A stretch of DNA of 64,000 bases from Billgrantia pellis (lineage in GTDB: Bacteria; Pseudomonadota; Gammaproteobacteria; Pseudomonadales; Halomonadaceae). The position numbers and the translations under genes were made by a program. The notes beneath the pieces are model-generated. The model was not told the origin of the DNA. It ran no database searches and was given only the letters and a program-made list of their open reading frames with translations. Positions 8,601 to 23,600 of this stretch are shown in pieces. The DNA is taken from positions 620,001 to 684,000 of the forward strand of contig NZ_VTPY01000001.1 of the NCBI RefSeq assembly GCF_008297955.1. The letters are read 5' to 3'. The first letter of the stretch is position 1, and every line of letters starts with the position of its first letter.

Positions 8601-11600
8601 CAGGCCGGGGGGCGACAATACCCTCACCGGCAGCCGTGGCGACGACCGCTTCATCGTGGTGGGGGGCGAGCACGAGATAGACGGGCGCGCTGGCACCAAT
8701 ACCCTGGTGGTCGAGCACGACGCCGACATGACCCTCGAAGACGACACCCTGACGCTGGGTGAACTCGAAACTGCTCTCACCAGCATCCAACTGGCCGAGC
8801 TGCTATTGACCGGCGGCAGCGGTGTGATGCTGGAGGCCACCGCTTTCACCGGCATGACGCAGTTCCGGGTGGCAGAAGGGGCAACCGCTACCGTCAAGGC
8901 CAAGAGCGATGACAGCGTAACTGTGGATCTCGCCGCCAACAGTTTGACGGGTCTGGATGGCGTCACCGTAGAAGGGGGCGCGACTCTGGTCGGCTACTGG
9001 AAGGGCGACAGCACGCTGGATGGCATCACCCGAGCATTTACCGACCATATCGAGCTGCGCGCCGACGGCCGATTGACGATTACCGGCTCGAATCTGACCA
9101 CCGACGGCAGCGATCTGACGCTGATCGCACGACATGTAACCATCCATGGCGCCAGTGTGCTGAACACACATGGTGGCAATCTGCACGTCAGTGCCCAACT
9201 GCCATCCACAGTACTGGCGCCGGTCAACAGCTTCGTCGACGTGGGGCTGTTCGATCTCTCTCTGAATATCGGCGATGCTACCCTGACCGGTGGCAGCGTG
9301 CGTATCGACGCCCTGCTGATCGACCCCGAGCGCGACTGGTTCAACCAGCGCACCGGGGTTGGGCTCATCGACAAGGGCATCGATGCCACCCTGAATTTCC
9401 TGCAGGGGCTATCGCTGTTCGGCAGCATTTCCACCCTGATTGCCAACGCCACCATCGATATCGGCGGAGATGCCAAGATCACCGCCACCGACGGTGACAT
9501 CGTGGTGGCCTCGGAGATCGACATCACCGCCGATGTGTCGCCCACCAAGGCGTGGGGACTCGGCGTATCGGTGAGTACGTTGATCACCCGCTCCAACGTG
9601 CATGTGCATGGGCAGCTGACGGCATCCAACGACATTCACCTCAGCAGCCGCGTGGCCACGACCCAGAACGTGGAAGCCGCGCCGGGCGGGCTCGGCGGTG
9701 TGGCGGGCGCGGTGGCGGTGAGCGTGCTGGTGAGCGAGTCGCGGGTGATGGTATGGAACGATGCCATCATCAAGGCGGGCAATGATCTGACCGTTTCCGC
9801 CACCACGGTGGAGAACAACGCCACGAAAGCCGCTTCAGCCCCCGACAAGGGCGTAGTGGGCATCGCCATAGCGGTGAACGTGGAAAGCAGTCGCACCGAG
9901 GCGCAGCTGGCCGGCAGCGTCACGGTCGGCAATGACCTGCTGGTGGAAGCGACGACCAAGCAGGGTGAGAGCAACGGTGCCGTCACCGCCAGTGCCGGCA
10001 CGGCCAAGCCTTCCGGCGGGCCGAGCGATCTGCGCGACGGCATCGAGTCGTCGTTCAAGGATGCTTCGCCCACGGCGATGATCGGCAATACCCAGAGCGC
10101 CATCACCGACAAGATCACAGACAAGATCAAGGCGACGGTCGGCGAGAAGGCGCCCAATTTCATCGGCAAGCACTTCCGTGAGTCCGAGGGAGAGAAGAAG
10201 AACTCCCTCGACGTAGCCGCTGCCCTGGCGGTTTCCGTCGACATCAACATTGCCGAGGCGCGCCTGGGTACCAGCGTCGATCGGGCCGGCAATGCGCTGG
10301 GCGATAACGAACGCAGCCGCATCGATGTCGTGGGCGACGTTACGGTGCAGGCGCTGAGCCAGCATCGGCCCGCCGTGAGTGCCAGCGGTAGCGCCGAAGG
10401 AGTCGACCCGAACAAGAAGGAAGAGGAGAAGAGCTTCACCGACAAGGTGCTGGGTAACACCATTTTCGCCAAGGCCCTGGCCGGCAAGAAAGAGACTGCG
10501 GTGAAGGGCAACGACTCCGCCGAGGCACAGAAGAAGCAGGCCCAGGACGACAAGAGCGAAGCCAGCGAGGCGGCCAAGGTGGGAGTGGCCGGTGCGGTGA
10601 GCTTCGGCCTGCTCGACAACAGTGCCAGCGCCACCCTCGAGGGCAACGTCGACCTCAATGCCGGCAAGGCGATCTCCGTCGAGGCCGCGAGCCTCAATAC
10701 GGTGGATATCGGCAGCCTGTGGGGCATGAACCTCTATACCGCCGGAAAGGCTTTCGACGATCTCGAAGGCACCTACGACCACACCAGCAGCGAAGGCAGC
10801 ATGGCCACTGCGCCGAGCGACAAGGTTCTGGTGGCGGACGGTCACCAGGCCGGTGGCGAGGCTGGGGCCGTCTATCGATTCCTTGGCGAGAACGCCGAGA
10901 ACATCGATCTTGCCAGCGAGGACTTCTCCGACGACGAGCGCTGGGAGTACTTGGGGACGCCGCTCGATATTCGCATCGGCGAGTTCGTCGATACCCTGAA
11001 CGGCTACACCGCCGGTGGTCTCGGCCTGCCCGGCAGCTTCGACAGCTGGACCATGGCTACCGCCGAGGGCAGCAAGCTGGCTGTGGCGGGCTCGGCCAAT
11101 GTCTTTTTGGTTAACCAGAATAGTGATGCGCGGATTCGCGAAGGCGCGCGTATCAACCTGGGCGATGAGGCCGACATCGGTGCCGTGGAGCCCCAGGCAG
11201 GTCAGAGCGTCAGTGTCGTGGCGCGCAACGACAATCACCTCTTTTCTCTGATCGGCAACGTCAGCCTGCCTTCGTTCTCCGGGGCCAACGAGGCCGACGG
11301 CGACGCCTGGAAGAAGGCCTTCAAGAACGATATCGATACCATCAAGTCGGGCCTTGCCGGCGTGAAGTCGGAGGGTAGCGCCATCGGCGCCGCTGTGGGT
11401 GTGCATCTGCTGGGCGGTAACGCCACGGCGATGATCGAGCGCGGTGTGGAATTGGTGGCCGACAGCCTCGATGTGCGGGCCGCCAACGAGACCCTGCTGC
11501 TCGGGATGGGGGTTTCCAGCGGCCAGGCCGATAAGGTGGCGTTCAATGCCACGGCGGTGGCCAACATCGTGAGCAATTCCACCCTGGCCCAGGTACAGGA

Positions 11601-14600
11601 CGGCGTACAGCTGAAGATCGGCAACGGCAGCGTGGAAGGCGAAACTGCAGGTCCGTCGCTGCGTATCAGTGCCAACGACGATACCTACGCCTTCGGCATT
11701 GCCGGCGGTGTGGCGCAGGGCGGGAGCGTAGGCATCGGCGCGTCGGTGGTGGTCTCGGTGATTGAGAGGGATACCACGGCGGTGCTCGGCAGCCTGGCCG
11801 AGGATCTGGCCTTCGCAGGTCGCATCACCGTGGGCGGTGACGCTCTGGTCGAGGCCAATACCTTCGGGGTGGTGGTCGACATGGCGCTGGCCGGCGCCAA
11901 AGCCGGCGGCAAGTCCGCCAGCGGCGTGACCTCGTCGGGCGGCGCCGATCCCGGCAGCGGCGGTAGCGGTGAGGACGACCCCAACAAGTGGCCCAACAAC
12001 CAGAGCAACTATGACAATGTGTTGGCCGAGCTGACGGGCAAACTGGGCCAGGGCGGCGGTAGCGGCGGCGGCACTGGCGGCGGTGATCAGAAGGGCGGTT
12101 TCGGTGTCGGCGTCTCCGGTTCCGTGGTGGTACACGTCGGCAACGACGACACCCAGGCGCTGGTGCAGGGGCTCGAGCTGTTCGATGTGTCGGGTTCGAC
12201 CCGCGTGGCGGCCAATGACAGCACCCATCTGGGCCTACTGGCGGGCGGGGCTTCGCTGAGCCTCGGTGGCAGCGGAGCTCAGGTGGCGGTAGCTGGTGCC
12301 GCGGCACTGGCCTTTCAGGATGGCATTACCCGGGCGCGTATCGACCATGTCGCCCGATTCGATAGCCAAGGGGTGGCGGTCGAGGCGCTGCGCGATGGCT
12401 GGGTGGTCGTTGCCTCGGCCGGGCTGGCCATGGCCAAGGGCCAGAAGGGCTTCGGTTTTGCCGGTTCGGCCAGCGTGCTGCGCTCGCTGCGCACCGTGGA
12501 CGCCGGTCTGCTCAATATCCAGGCCGGCAGCCTGGGCGATGTGAGCGTCATCGCCCGCGATGCGGCCAATACCATTCTCGTTGCCGGCGCGGTGGCCGGT
12601 GGCGGCAAGGCCGGCGTGGGCGGGGCAGCCGCTTATGCCGAGATTTCCCACGATGCGCAGGCGCGGGTCGATGGTCTGGGTGGCGATGGCGCTGCCATGG
12701 CCGTGACCGGTATGTCGGTGGATGCCGAAAGCGAGGCGCTGATCGTCAGCATTGCGGGCTCCGCCGGTATCGGCGCCAGCGCCCAGGGCGTGGGCCTGGC
12801 CGGTACCGTGGCGATCAATCGCATCGAGAACACCACCCAGGCGCTGCTCAAGGATGCTTATCTGACGGCGCCCGAGGCAGAAGGCGAGCAAGATGCCGTA
12901 CCGTTCGCCGTGCGGGTGAGCGCCGAGGATTGCAGCAGCATCTGGTCGCTTTCCGGCGCGGTGGGCGTGGGTGGGACGGCCGGTTTCGGCGCCGCCATCT
13001 CGGTCAATTATCTTTCCAACACCACCAGTGCGCTGATTCAGGGTGGTGTCATCGAGCAGGCAGCCGGCGTGGCAGTGCTGGCCGCCAATACCGGCCTGAT
13101 GCGCACACTCACCATTGGTGTGGGTGCCAGCAAGAAGGTGGCCGGCTCGGGCAGCGTGTCGGCCAATATCATTGCCAACTCGTTGCGGGCGGGCATCGAT
13201 AGCCAGCGTATCGAGGCATCCCAGGCGATCTCGGTGCTGGCACAGGACCGCACCCAGTTGATCGCCATCAGCGGCGCTGCTGCCGGTGCCGGAAAGGCGG
13301 CGCTGGCCGGCAGCGTGTCGGTCAACATCATCGACAACGATACCCGGGCCACGATTCTCGACAGTCATCTCACCACCGATGAGGGGGTGCGGCTCAGTGC
13401 CACCTCCAGCTCGCTGGTGGTTTCGGTGGCCATTGGCGGCGCGGGGGCCGGCAAGGTGGGGCTGGCGGGCGCGGTGACGGTCAATCTGGTGTCCGGCCAG
13501 ACGGTCGCTCAGGTCAAGGACTCTGAGCTGACGGCCGGTGGCGATATCCAGGTCCAGGCCACCGACAGCGCCCAACTGGTGGTGGTGGCCATCGGTGCCG
13601 CCGGCGCCGGCAAGGTGGCGGGCGGTGTCAGCAGTACCACGGTACAGACCGACAATGCCATCCTGGCGCTGGTGGAGGGCGGCCGGCTGGAAGCCAATAA
13701 CGTCAGGATATGGGCAGGGCTGGCCGAAGATACCGAGCGTGGTGCCTTCGACCTCGAAGCACTGACTGGGGTCAATCCGGAAACCGAAGGTACCGAGCTC
13801 GCCGAGGGTGAGGACGAGCCGGACATTGCCGCGCGTGACATGGGCAACCTCAATTGGTCTTCCGGTGTCGTGAGTGTGAGCATCGCCGGATCCGGTGCAG
13901 GGGCCGCGGCCGGTTCCGCAGCGGTGAGCCTCAACTGGATGCGCAGCTCGGTTCGTGCCGAGGTGAGCGGCGATGCCGTGGTGGTGTCGCGTAATGATGT
14001 CGAGGTGAAAGCCTACGATAAGAAAGGGCTGGCCAGCTTCGCCTTCGGCGTGGCCGGGGCCGGCAAGGTGGCCGGTGGCGCTGCCATCTCCTTCAACTAC
14101 ATCGGCGGCGATCCTTCGGATCCGTCGCGAACCATCGATAACACCAGCGACGACGACGTCAATGCCTCTCAGGACATGCTGATCCTGGAGGGCAGCGGCA
14201 ATACCTTCGGCTATAAGGCCGGCCAAGTGGCGGCGGTGATCGACAATGCCGAGGTGACTGCCGAGGCGGGCAACGTCACGGTCGAATCCCATGCCGAAGC
14301 CCAACTGCTCAACATCACCGCCGGCGGTGCCGGAGCGGGCAAGGTGGCCCTGGCCGGTTCCATCGGCATCAACTTCATGCAGCACGACCTGCTGGCGCGG
14401 ATAGGCGGCGGTGCACAGGTGACCGCTAATGCTGCCGGAGACGCGGCGCAGACGGGCCACGTATTCGTCAGCGCCTCCGTGGCGCCGATCATGATCAACA
14501 TTGCCGGTGCCGCGGCCGGCGCCGGTGCCGTTGGCCTGGCGGGAGCTTCTGCCACCAATGACATGGCTTCCATCGTCAGCGCCCGTATCGACGGGGCTGC

Positions 14601-17600
14601 GACCCGGGTGGTGGCGGACGGTAACGTCGATGTTCAGGCACGCTTGCTCAGAGTGACCGACGGCGTGCCGCAGATGACCGTGGACAGCAGTCTGATCCCG
14701 GATGAAGAGGAGACCGGCGACCGGCCAGCCACGCCGGAGCAGGGCGACCAGATCTGGAGTTTTGCGCTCAGCGGCGCGGGTGCGGGCAAGGTGGCCGTCT
14801 CCGGTGCGCTGTCGTTGAACTGGCTGCGCAGCAACGTCGAGGCAGTGATCGATGCCGCCGAAGTGAATGCCGAGGGCGACGTGCGCGTGGCCGCCTCCGA
14901 CGATCTGGGCCTGAACGCCTTCACCGTGGCGGCTTCTGGCGCCGGCGCTTTCGCGGCCGCCGGCTATTTCGCCTACAACTACGTTGGCGGCAACCCCGAC
15001 AATCCCGCTGACGATGCCAGCAACCGCATCGCCGCATTGATCCAGAACGGCGCCAACGTCACGGCCGGTGGCAGCGTGCTGCTCGAGGCCACCTCCGATT
15101 CGCGCATCAACGCCTACACCATCGGCGGTGCGGTGGCGGGCTTCGCCGCGCTGAGCGGTACCACCACCCTCAACTTCACCCGCAAGGAGATTCGCGCCGA
15201 GGTGCTGGGCGGCGCTACCCGTGTGGAAGCTGGCGAGCACATCCTGGTCGAGGCCGAGGACAGCAGCCGCATGACCTCCGCCAGTGTTCAGCTCAACGTG
15301 GCGGTGAAGGGCGGAGCGGCCGGTATCTCGGTGGTTTACCACGACATTCAGAACCGTATCGTGGCGGGTAGCCAGGGTGCCGAACTGGAAACCCGCCAGA
15401 ATGGTGGCGGCGACGTAGTCATTCGCGCCGACTCTCTCTCCAGCAACCTGATCACCAGTGCCGGGGTCACCTACGGCACCTTCGGAGCCGGGGCAGCCAA
15501 CGCCGGCAGTTCGGTGATCCGCAACCTGGCAGAAGCGCGGGTGGACGGGGGGGCGGTGCGTGCCGACGGCACTCTGCTGGTGCATGCCGACGTGGTCGAT
15601 ACCAGTCGTCTCGTGCTGGGTACCGTGGCAGCCGGGGCCGTGGCCATCGGCGGCGGGGTGTCGGTCGATCTGATGGGCAGCGACAGCCGCGCCTGGATTG
15701 GCGGCCATGCCGACGTGCTGGCGCGGGGTAACGGCGATGGTCGTGCCGTGACGCAGCGTTGGGACGATGGTTGGAAAACCGAGAGTCGCAAGGGGGTGGT
15801 GGTATTGGCCACCAGCCACATGACCTTCCTGACCGTGGCGGCCACGGTCGCCGGAGGCGCCGGTTCGCTGGCCGCCAACGTTACGGTGGACGGAGTCAAC
15901 GGCTCGACTCAGGCCTATATCGAGAATGCCAGGGTTCGTAGCGCCGGCGACGTGGTGGTACGCGCTCTGCATCATACCGACGCCGATAGCGGTGGCGGTG
16001 CGGCTGCCATCGGTGCCGGTCTGGCCGCGGCAGCGGGTGTCGACACGACCCTGCTTGGCCATCGCACCGAGGCCTGGATCGATGGTTCGGGTTACACCTC
16101 CCCAGAAGCCATGGTGAAGGCCGATGAGGCGCTCTTGGTCGAGGCCAAGGCCGACGTGGTGTTCCTCTCCGTGGTCATGGGTATCGCGGTGGATATCGCA
16201 CCGGGCGCGGCGCTGGCCGGCTCCGCCAGTGCGGTGAACGTCTCCATGGAAACCCATGCCACGGTGCGCCAGGCCGGCATCGAGGGTCGCACCATCGACG
16301 TGCGTGCCGAGAACCATGTCGATGGGCGCTACATCGTCGGTGCCCTAGCCGGCAGCGGCGGTTTCGGCGCCGGCGCTTCGTTGGCCGTGGGCCTGCTCAA
16401 TCCCAGGGCGGTGACGTCGATTCAAGGGGCGACCCTGACGGCAAGCAACGACATCCGCATTGCCGCCAGGCAGACCCTGGACATGGGCATCAGCGTGGTG
16501 GCCGGTGCCGTGGGCGGCGGCGCGCTGTCCGGTGCCTTCTCGGTGATGATGGCCGATGCCCATACCGAGACTCGCGTTGCCAGCTACGGCGGCCAGCGCA
16601 GCGAGCTGCGCTCCACCGGGGGCTCGGTGGAGGTGCTGGCCGAGACGTTGACCAGGATGAACGTGCGTGAAAACGCCGGCGACTATCTGCAGGGGGTGGG
16701 TGCCGTCAGTGCAGGGGGCGTGGGGGCCGGTGCCTCGGTGGAGGTCATGGTGCTGCGCGAGCGTACCCTGGCCACCATCGATGACCACAGCCTGGTACAT
16801 GCCGCCGGCGACATTCGCGTGGAAGCCCTGCTCGAGCGCGACATCAACTCGGCGGTGCTGGCCTTTACCGCCAGCGGTTCGCTCAGCCTCAACGGTGCCA
16901 TCTCAGTCATCAGTCTGGGGGCGGGGCTCAGCGAGGATGCCGTTGCCGACGTCGAGGAGCTTGGCAAGCTGGTGTCGGATTCCTTCGCCGGCTTCGCCAA
17001 CGGCGACTATGCCATGCAGGAAAGCGCAAGTTCAGGCGACTCCGGCATCGAAGACGACGATGAGGACCCGTACGACCCGGCAGACTTCGAGCGCGACTTC
17101 GATGCGCCGGCCAACGCCGGCAATCAGAACCAGGCCAACCGCAAGACCACCAACCAGGCCCTCGATGAGCTGACCTTCCAGGTGAGCTTCGATGTCGAGA
17201 AGAATGGCCAGGTGATCGGCGACACTACCGCCAAGGTGGGTCGTTTCACCGAGCTTGTTGCCGGCGGCGATATCGTGGTCGAGGCACGGGAAGTGCTCGA
17301 CATCGGCATCGTGACGGGTGGCGCCGCCATTTCGGGCATTGCCAGCGTAGGCATCTCCATTGCCGTGCTGGAGCTCAACGGCGCGGTGAGCGCTGCCGTG
17401 GGCTACGGTAGCTCGCTCACCGCCGATGGCGACGTTCGCGTGACCAGCCACGCACAGCTGAACAGCAGTCTGCATGCCGTGGGGGGCGCTGCGGCCCTGG
17501 GTATCGCCATAGGCGGCCAGAGTACTATCATCCTTGATCGCAGTATCCAGCAGGCCTATATCGAAGATGCCGGCACGCCGGCTCAGGCCGTCGTCATCAA

Positions 17601-20600
17601 CACGCCCGGCAACCTGACGCTCAGTGCCAGTGTCGATCGCCAGCATCAGGCGTTGGCGGCCGGCGGCAGCATCGGCCAAGTGGCTGCGGGTATTTCCGTG
17701 GGCGTGGTCGAAATCAGTGGTGCCACTCAGGCGTGGCTCGGTGAGCGCGCGGTACTGGGTGGCGATACCCTGTTGAATGACGTGACGGTATCGGCCACCA
17801 GCCTCGACAGGGTCAGTCTGACCGTTGTCGCCGTGGCAGCCGGCTTGGGCGGCGCCGGCACCGCCAACGTCTCCACCGTGAGTCTTTCCAACGACGTCCA
17901 GGCTTGGCTGGGCAGCGGTGTCACGCTCAGCGCCCTGGGCGATGTGGTCGTCAGCGCACTGCATACCCCGCGGGTCAGCGTGGAGTCCCTCGGGGTGGCG
18001 GTGAGCGCCGGCATCGGTATCGGCGCCTCGGTGGTGGAGGGCAATCTGGGCACCCGGGTGCTGGCCCAAGTGGGTACGCCTGGTAGCGCCAATAGTGACA
18101 TCAGCCTGCGCGCTGCCAATCTCACCGTTCAGGCGGGTAGCACGCTGCTGAATGGGGATCCGTCGATGTATGCCTCGGCCGTCGGTTCCGCCGGTGGGGC
18201 GCTGCTGGGTCTCAATGCCACCGTGATCACCCTGCGTGACAACAGCCGTGCCGACGCCTTGATCGGCGATACGCAGTCCAGCCGCGCCGTGCCGGGCGAG
18301 CCGCAGAGTGGCAACAATATCGAGGTGGCCGGCCACCTGCGGGTCGTCACCGACCTGCGTACGTCGCTGGAAGGCCGGGCCATCAGCGTGGTGGGCGGTT
18401 TGGTGGCAGCCGGCGCCGCCGTGGTGGACGTGCGCCAGAACACCCAGAGCCGGGCGAGGATCGGCGATGGCCATCTGATCGGGGCCGGGCGCGTCAGCGT
18501 CGAGGCCGGCGGTCACCAGCAGGCCGAGCTCTACTCCTTGGCCGGTAGCGGCGGTGTGGTCGCCGGCGCCGGTGCCGGTAACCACCTGCGCCAGACGGCT
18601 TCCACCCACGCCACGGTAGGAGCCTCGACCCTCGCCGTGACGGCGCCGCTGGCGTCTACCGACTCCGATGCCGGCAAGCTTCTGATTCGCGCCAACCAGA
18701 CCTTCGAGATGGAGAGCCAGATACTGGCTGCGGCGGGTGGCGTGTTTGGCGGCACCGGGGCAGAGGCGCGCTTCCGCATCACCGCCGATACCCTGGCTGG
18801 TGTTTCGGCCAACGCCAATGTCACCGCCGACAGCCTGGACATGTTTGCCGAGAGCGAAGTGATTCGTGAACGTCTGGCCGGGAACGGCAACGACACCATT
18901 CGTGGTGTCGCCGGAGGTGCCGTGGCCGGTGCCGGTGCCAGCACCGATGCGCTGTTCGATCTCGATACCCGGGTGGAAGTGGGTGCTGGGGCTAAATTGA
19001 CCACTACGGTGGGCGACCTGCGCCTGGAGGCGTTCAACGCCATCACCTTCCACGACCAGATCAACCTCACCGCAGCCGGCCTCGGCTCCGGTGCCGGCAT
19101 CACCTCGCACATTCGCGACGACGACATGGCGGCCAGCGTGTTGATCCACCAGAACGCCGTGCTGCACAGTGCCGGCGAGCTGGTGGCGACGGCACGCGGA
19201 ACGGGTGACCTGAGCTCCGTCCTGCTGATGGATACCTACGGTGCCGCCACCGTAGGTGTGGGCGATGTGCGGGTGATCCTGAGTCCCTCCAATCGCATCG
19301 TAATGGCCGAGGGGGCGAGTGCCACGGCCTTTGGCGACATCAACTTCGCGGCAGGAGGCGATATCCGTGGCAACCGCGATGTCTATGCGTTGAGTGCGAT
19401 GCTGGATAGCTTCGCCGGCAGCCTGATTCCCATCGAGGACCTCAATGCCCGGGCCGAGATGGATCAGTCGCACCTGATCGATATCCGCAGCGGTGCCGAG
19501 CTGGTGGGCGCACGGGACATCACCCTATTCACCGAGCGCTTCGGCTTCAGCGACATGAATGCCCAGGCCAAGGGCGTGAGCTGGATTTCGGCGGTCACGG
19601 GGGCCATCGATGCCGCTCTGGGGGGTGGCGGCGGCTCCGAGATACTCGATGGCGATGTGGTGACCCGCTCCAACGGTCGGGTCAACATCGACGGCACGGT
19701 TCGCACCGGTATCGATCGGCACCAGCGTCTGGTGCTGGAAATGGCCGACATCGATTCGCAGGCCCGCGAAATCAATGAGATGTTGGAGTCTTTGCGCAGT
19801 GAGCTGTGGACCATTCGCAGTGTCAATGAGCCCGAGATTCTGTCGCTGCTGGGTCAGATCGACGCGCTCGAAGCCGAGCTGGCGTTGCTCGAGGAGCAAC
19901 TGGTCGAGTTGAACGATGAGCTGGTGGCGCTGGAGGCGGAGAAAGTCGAGCTCGAGGACGAGCTGGGCGATTTGCAAGATGAGCGGGTGGGGCTGAACGA
20001 TGACCTCGCGGCCGCTGAAGCGGCGGAGGACGACGATGAAATCGCCCGGCTCCAGGCCGCCATCGCGGCCAAGCAGGGCGAGATCACGGCCAAACAGGAC
20101 GAAATCGGTGCCAAGCAATTGGCCATCACGGCCAAGAACGCTGCCATTGCCACCACCGAGCAGTCGATCGCCGGTAAACAGGGCGACATCACCGCCAGGC
20201 AGGACCAGATCGCTCAGAAGCAGAGCGTGATCGATGCCAAGCAGGCCGAGATCGATGTCAAGGAAGCCGAACTCGATGCGCTGTTCGCCGGCAATGCCGG
20301 CAATTTCCTCGTCGCGCGGGAGGGCTACGACGATATCGGCTTCAGCGTGGGCTACACGCGGGGTCAGTCCGAACTGGTCGACGAGCTGCGCGACCTCAGG
20401 GAGCGCTTCGCGCTGTACCGCAATTCCGGCAATCAGCAGTTGGTCGATTTCTATACGAACGAGATCGCTCGTATCGAGCAGCGTCTGCTTGACGAAGGCT
20501 TTGCCGAGAAGATCGGCAACGACATCCTGATCAACGAGGTGGACCAGCTCACGGTCTACATCGACGATGTGTGGGCCCAGGCGGGCACCGTCTACGTATT

Positions 20601-23600
20601 CGCCGACGACCTCACCGGCAGCGGCGAAGTGGATGCCCCGGGCGATGCCAGCATTACCATCCTCAACACCGCGCCGTCGCGCATGGTGTTGGGCCGTACC
20701 GAGATTCCTCAGGTGGTCGGCGGCCTCTACTTCAACCTCACCGAAGTGGACAGCTACGAAGCCATCAACCTGCTCAATGCGAGCCTGACCACGACGCTTT
20801 CGGGTCTCAACCCGGCGGGTAGCGAGGAGGCGACGCCGCGTATCACCATCGTCAACAGCCGTGGTGTGGTCTTCAATACCAATGATGCCACCCAGGAGCA
20901 GGTACTCAACGCCCTGGTGCGGGGCCTGCAACTGGAAGGGCTCAGCGGCTCGGCACGTGATGCCTTCCTCTACGACAACAACGACTATGGCAATGCGCCG
21001 GCGGCCAGCGTGCTATTTGCGGTCACCGGTATTACCCGCAACGTCTCCGGCGAGATCGTCGCCTATGCGGCGGGCTCGCTGGAGATCGAAGGAGAGATGC
21101 GTGCCGAGAGCCTGCTGCTTTCATCAGCAGGAGAAATATCCGTGCGCGGCCTGTCGCAGTTCAACCCTGGCGGCAACCCCGACGCTCAAGCCGTGGACGC
21201 TCACAGCGGCGACGGAGTCGGTCGGCTCAGCGAGGAGGCGCTGGAGGCGATTCGCAACAGCCGCGGCGATTCGCCGGATCTTTCCGCCGGCGTGATCGTG
21301 ATCGATGCCGAGTTCGTCAACCTCAACGGCTACATTCGTGCCGGCGAGGACAGTTATCGCCTGGTGCTGGGTGACGCCGATGCCCAGCGTATCGCCGATC
21401 ATATCCGCAGCGGCAGCACCAGCAGCATCGTGCTGCCGGCCTCCAGCGGCACGGCGCTGGCCATCTTCAACCCGCGCACCGGCCAGATCGAGGTGCAGAA
21501 CATCGCCATCGAGGGCGGTCGTCTCGATATCACCGGCCATGTGGTCAACACCGGTAACGGACTGCTCGAAGTGCTGGGTGGCTATGGCACCATCGAAGTC
21601 ATCAACAATACCCAGTATACCCTTGCCGTGGGCGGGCTGGACGTGAGCCGTCCGGGCCAGGGGATCCTGCGCATCAACGATAAGTTTACCGGGCAGCACG
21701 AATACACCTACGACCCGGATGGCAACAACACCTATACCTTCAAGCCCAGGGAGGACGCTCGCTACGGTTTCAGCGTGGCCCAGGACAGCACCGAGCGTCG
21801 CTATGCCGTCAAAGGTTCCAGCAGCTGGCTGGGCATCGATGCATTGGCCGCCGACCCACGCACGCTGAACTGGGGGGACATCGAATACACCCCTGGCAAG
21901 CTGCAGGAAGCGCTTTCCTATTTTTACGTCGGCAATGAGAGCGGCTACCAATACGGCGAAACACAGGTGGGGGCGGGCGACGGAGAAGAGCTGCCGGATT
22001 GGAACGACATCGAGGCTAAACTGGTGGACAAGTGGTCCACCAGTACCTGGTATGGCAAGAAGACCCACTACGGCAAGTTCGTGCAGGAGCGCGAGAGCGT
22101 GATTCTGCATACCCACTCGGTGGAGGCCAACCGCGACGTACAGATTCGATTCATCGGTAACGCTACCGGCACCATCAACATCGATTCTCGCGGTGACGTG
22201 GTGCTGATCGGCGATCTCGCCAACCACAACGGCACCAGCACCGTGAAGACGGAAGGGGCCATTCGTCAGAACGACGATCAGCGCCGCGACATTCGCATCA
22301 GCGGTGCGGAAATCGTGTTGCGTGCCGAGGACGGTATCGGTAATGGCCGCGCCATCGACCTCCACAGCCGCCTGGGCCCGGATGCGGCCGCGGCACCCCC
22401 GATGCGCCTGGATGCCGTGACCGTGCGCGGCGACATCAACGTTCACCAGCTCAACGGTGACCTGACCGTGAACCGTGCCCATGCCGGCGGCAACGTCAGC
22501 CTGATGGCCGCCGGCAGTTTGCTTGCCGGCACGCTGCAGGGCGGCGCCACGGCTCATGTGCAGGGTGGCAATCTGACGCTGATTGCCGAGGGCGGCAACA
22601 TCGGGAGCATCGCTGCCAATAACCCGCTGCTGATTCAGCAGTCGGGCGAAGGGCGCCTCAACGCCACTGCACGTGGCGATATTGCTTTGCATCAGGTCAG
22701 CGGTGATCTCGGCGTGGAGCGCATCGTCAGTGCCCAGGGCGATGTCTGGCTGCGGGCCGCGGGCGACCTGCTCGACCGCAACGACGACAGCCGCCGCGAC
22801 GAGCGTACCATCGAGCAACTTCGCGGGGTGTGGGACCGCATGGGGCTTATCCCCGGCGAAGAGGGGGGACGCATCGAGGCCGCCAAGCAGGAACTCAAGG
22901 ACCGCAAGGCCAATGAGTACCAGACCTACTGGAACTACCGTTTTGCCACCAGCCAGGATGTGATCACTGGGTTGGTGGACGGCGAGACCTACCGCATCAA
23001 GAGCATCGACGAGCACGGCAATCTGCTGCTGGAAGTGGGCAGCGGCGATGAGCGTACGGAAGTGCGACTGGTGGCGCCCGACATTGCCGCGGTCGATCCG
23101 CGTGCGGACCATCGCTTCTATACGTCCGGCAGCGACTTCTTCACCATCGACAGTCTTGCCGACGTCACCGCCGACGGCCTGTTGGCTGCCGGCGGCGCAT
23201 TGGCCGTTGGGCAGACTCTCACCTATCGCCGCGTGGTGGAGTATGACCCCGATCAAGGCGTGATTCTGACCGAGCGCGAACGCAGTGCTTATCGTGAGGC
23301 CTTGCTGGAATTGGATCCCTCGTTGGCCGACGACGAGGCCGCTCTCGAGGCGCGTATCGACGGCATCGCTCAGGACCGCACTACCGTCTACCGCCAGCTG
23401 CACGCCATCCATGGCGTGGATGGGGACGGCTCGGCGACGCTGCTGCGTGAGCTGAACTACGAGGCGAGACTGACGGCTGCCGAGACGGCCAACATCGAGT
23501 CTTCGGTGAAGGAGTGGACCGAGCAGGAGCTGCTGTCGCTGATCGGCGCCGGGCTATTGCAGGAAACTACCAGCACCCGCACCGAGATTCAGGCGGCCAA

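Noticed and set aside
12235..16317. Minus-strand open frame of 1360 codons opposite the giant gene, with further long ones at 9835-12228, 17032-19473 and 21124-23412
   Set aside because: They are antisense shadows of a GC-rich, Gly/Ala/Asp-biased gene: no ribosome sites, His/Gly/Arg-rich low-complexity products and no domains. The sense strand shows continuous domain structure.
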